Below, in pieces: positions 11,383 through 12,500 of a DNA stretch of 12,500 nucleotides. Each line of letters starts with the position of its first letter. Positions within the stretch are counted from its first letter, which is position 1. The DNA lies in contig CM060326.1 in NCBI GenBank assembly GCA_030674155.1, positions 29,487,286 to 29,499,785 on the forward strand. The letters run 5' to 3'. A program made the position numbers and the translations under genes. The DNA comes from Stramonita haemastoma. Its lineage: Eukaryota > Mollusca > Gastropoda > Neogastropoda > Muricidae. Under the pieces are notes generated by a model, which was not told the DNA's origin, did no database searches, and saw nothing but the letters and a program-made list of their open reading frames with translations.

Positions 11383-11680
11383 TCTAAACAACACTTGAAA
11401 ATATAAAACAAGTCTGCAAAGAAAATCTGAATAATTAATTTCGGCCTGTGACCTTCTTCACAGAAGTGATAAAAAATGAAAGCTTGTAGACAACTCACTT
11501 CATTTACATATTGCATATTATTTGCAAAATAAAAATGCAACCTAGTGATGTGTCTATTTTCGTTCCCTGAAAATGCAGTTAACGTACGTAAGCTTTCTTC
11601 CAATCCACTTTTATATACCACACATGAGAGCAAAATATAAACAAAACAAGAGTCTTGCTATTCTGTAGCTTACATCACTT
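11383..11680. other. Unique patch with hammerhead-like motif on the minus strand
   Basis: About 300 bp of unique AT-rich DNA. On the minus strand, 11463 down to 11439 reads GTGAAGAAGGTCACAGGCCG followed by AAA. This resembles a decayed hammerhead core (CUGANGA, a short stem, GAAA), with GGTC and GGCC able to pair around an ACA loop. Hammerhead-containing Penelope-like elements are known in molluscs. I see no Penelope protein fragment, so this is only a possible relic. Confidence 0.3.
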
Positions 11681-11749
11681 CATTCATTCATTCATTCATT
11701 CATTCATTCATTCATTCATTCATTCATTCATTCATTCATTCATTCATTC
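11681..11749 (-). repeat. ATTC (AATG on minus strand) tetranucleotide array, SINE copy 2 tail
   Basis: About 17 perfect CATT units directly follow the 3' end of the minus-strand SINE. They therefore read as an AATG tandem tail of that insertion. The purity is high compared with the other tetranucleotide arrays. Confidence 0.9.
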
Positions 11750-11751
11750 TA

Positions 11752-12076
11752 TTCTTTTACATCGAGGATAATGGGATAAGCACTCTCGTGCTTTTTTACA
11801 TCCAGTCCCCGTGTGGATGCAGTTGTGTAAATCTTGTCATCTGTTCCCACCGGCACACGATGGCCTACTCTTACGAAAAGCGGAACAGGATTTAACGTGT
11901 GCGCAAGATGTTCAGCGTGCGTCCACACACGGGGCCTCGGTTTATAGTCTCATCCGAAGGACTTTGGGGGAGGAGTGGAGTCAGCACTGATGTTAACTCC
12001 AGGAGAAAAATCCCCTCGAACCCGGGTCGTCAAATTGCGAGCGCAATGTTCTGACCGCTAGACTATCCCGTCCCCC
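11752..12076 (-). mobile_element. tRNA-derived SINE, copy 2 (inverted)
   Basis: Reading the minus strand from about 12076, the element begins GGGGGACGGGATAGTCTAGC, with a good A-box. It then has a B-box region cut short by an 11-base deletion relative to copy 1: the sequence goes from GGGTTCGA directly to GGGG at about 12015. The body GTCCTTCGGATGAGAC, the 28-base block shared with copy 1 (11860-11887) and the AAGCACGAGAGTGCTT hairpin (11778-11793) are clear. The 3' end joins an AATG tail. By eye the two copies agree at roughly four bases in five, so they are separate old insertions, not a recent duplication. The head abuts a run of 17-bp repeats. Confidence 0.88.
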
Positions 12077-12126
12077 AACAAGCATTTTGGTCAACAAAAC
12101 ATTTTGGTCAACAAAACATTTTGGTC
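12077..12126. repeat. 17-bp unit, three tandem copies
   Basis: The unit AACAAAACATTTTGGTC occurs at 12093-12109 and 12110-12126, with a variant first copy (AACAAGCATTTTGGTC) at 12077-12092. The last copy belongs to the left arm of the foldback element, and its complement appears once at the right end (about 12441-12458). Confidence 0.9.
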
Positions 12127-12458
12127 TTGTTTTGTGTCCTTTTGTACGTCCCCTCTCCAACAGAGAGAGGCCTTTCAAAGCTACGTTACGTGCGTGTCAG
12201 GTGTCCACTCACACACGATGAGAGTTACAGAGGCAGGGAGGGAGGGGGGAGAGGGACGTGCAGAGAGGTTAACAGCGCATGCATTATGCAGAGAGGCGGA
12301 GAGACCTAGTCAGACATGGCATTAATTAACAGGCAGATAGGCAGAGTGGCAATGCAATGGACACCTGACACGCACGTTACGTAGCTTGAAAGGTCTCTTC
12401 TCTGTTGGAGAGGGGACGTACACAAGGACACAAAACAAGACCCAAAATGTTTGTTGAC
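12107..12458. mobile_element. Foldback / MITE-like element with arms of about 100 bp
   Basis: The left arm (12107-12207) and right arm (12358-12458) are reverse complements over about 100 bp, with only a few mismatches and single-base indels. Long exact shared blocks include TACGTCCCCTCTCCAACAGA (left arm), CTTGTTTTGTGTCCTT and GTGCGTGTCAGGTGTCCA. The ends read GTCAACAAAACATTTT on the left and the complement of GTCAACAAACATTTT on the right. The central 150 bp (12208-12357) is unique, purine-rich and non-coding. This fits a non-autonomous terminal-inverted-repeat or foldback transposon, about 352 bp long. No target-site duplication is evident, and no transposase is in the window, so the superfamily is unknown. 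Confidence 0.85.
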
Positions 12459-12500
12459 AGACAGAAAGGGAGAGAGAGGGGGGGAAGTGGGGGGGAAGGG
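12459..12500. repeat. Purine-rich low-complexity end
   Basis: AG- and G-rich sequence (GACA units then GGGGGG runs) right of the foldback element, cut by the window edge. Confidence 0.7.

Overview
This window looks like intergenic DNA from a repeat-rich animal genome, most likely a mollusc and possibly a gastropod. Three things suggest this: two copies of a tRNA-derived SINE with a shared central region of the kind common in molluscan genomes, a 5'-truncated non-LTR retrotransposon relic, and an extreme density of long, compound microsatellites. The taxonomic call is an inference, because no host gene is present to anchor it. I found no host protein-coding gene, rRNA or functional tRNA. Almost all long open frames lie inside simple repeats or minisatellites, where a repeat unit without stop codons keeps the frame open by default.

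Layout from left to right: T-rich DNA followed by a CATA/CAGA/ACATT microsatellite block (1-630); a unique patch (851-1150); a 20-bp minisatellite (about 1160-1965); a long GT array (2257-2477); a decayed LINE 3' end on the minus strand (about 2776-3482); a compound GA-GACA-CA-GT-AT-GT-TATC-TGTGTC block (3933-4657); a very long polypyrimidine tract (4868-5510) and a shorter one (6148-6396); an AT array (6631-6737); a degenerate GT/Z-DNA-prone array (6953-7373); SINE copy 1 on the plus strand (about 7789-8136); a CA array (8332-8713); a 51-bp minisatellite (about 8783-10370) with an internal higher-order duplication; a CA then GATA/GGAT/GGAC/AGAC compound array (10781-11382); a unique patch holding a faint hammerhead-like motif (11383-11680); an ATTC array that forms the tail of SINE copy 2, on the minus strand (about 11681-12076); a 17-bp triplicate; and a foldback element with arms of about 100 bp (12107-12458).

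The elements relate to each other in a few ways. The two SINE copies point towards each other. SINE copy 2 and the LINE relic both end in a short AATG-type tandem tail, which is compatible with mobilisation by an RTE-like machinery. The SINE head abuts the 17-bp repeats that lead into the foldback element. The most interesting items are the foldback element, the SINE pair (with an 11-bp promoter deletion in copy 2), and the 569-bp higher-order period in the 51-bp array.
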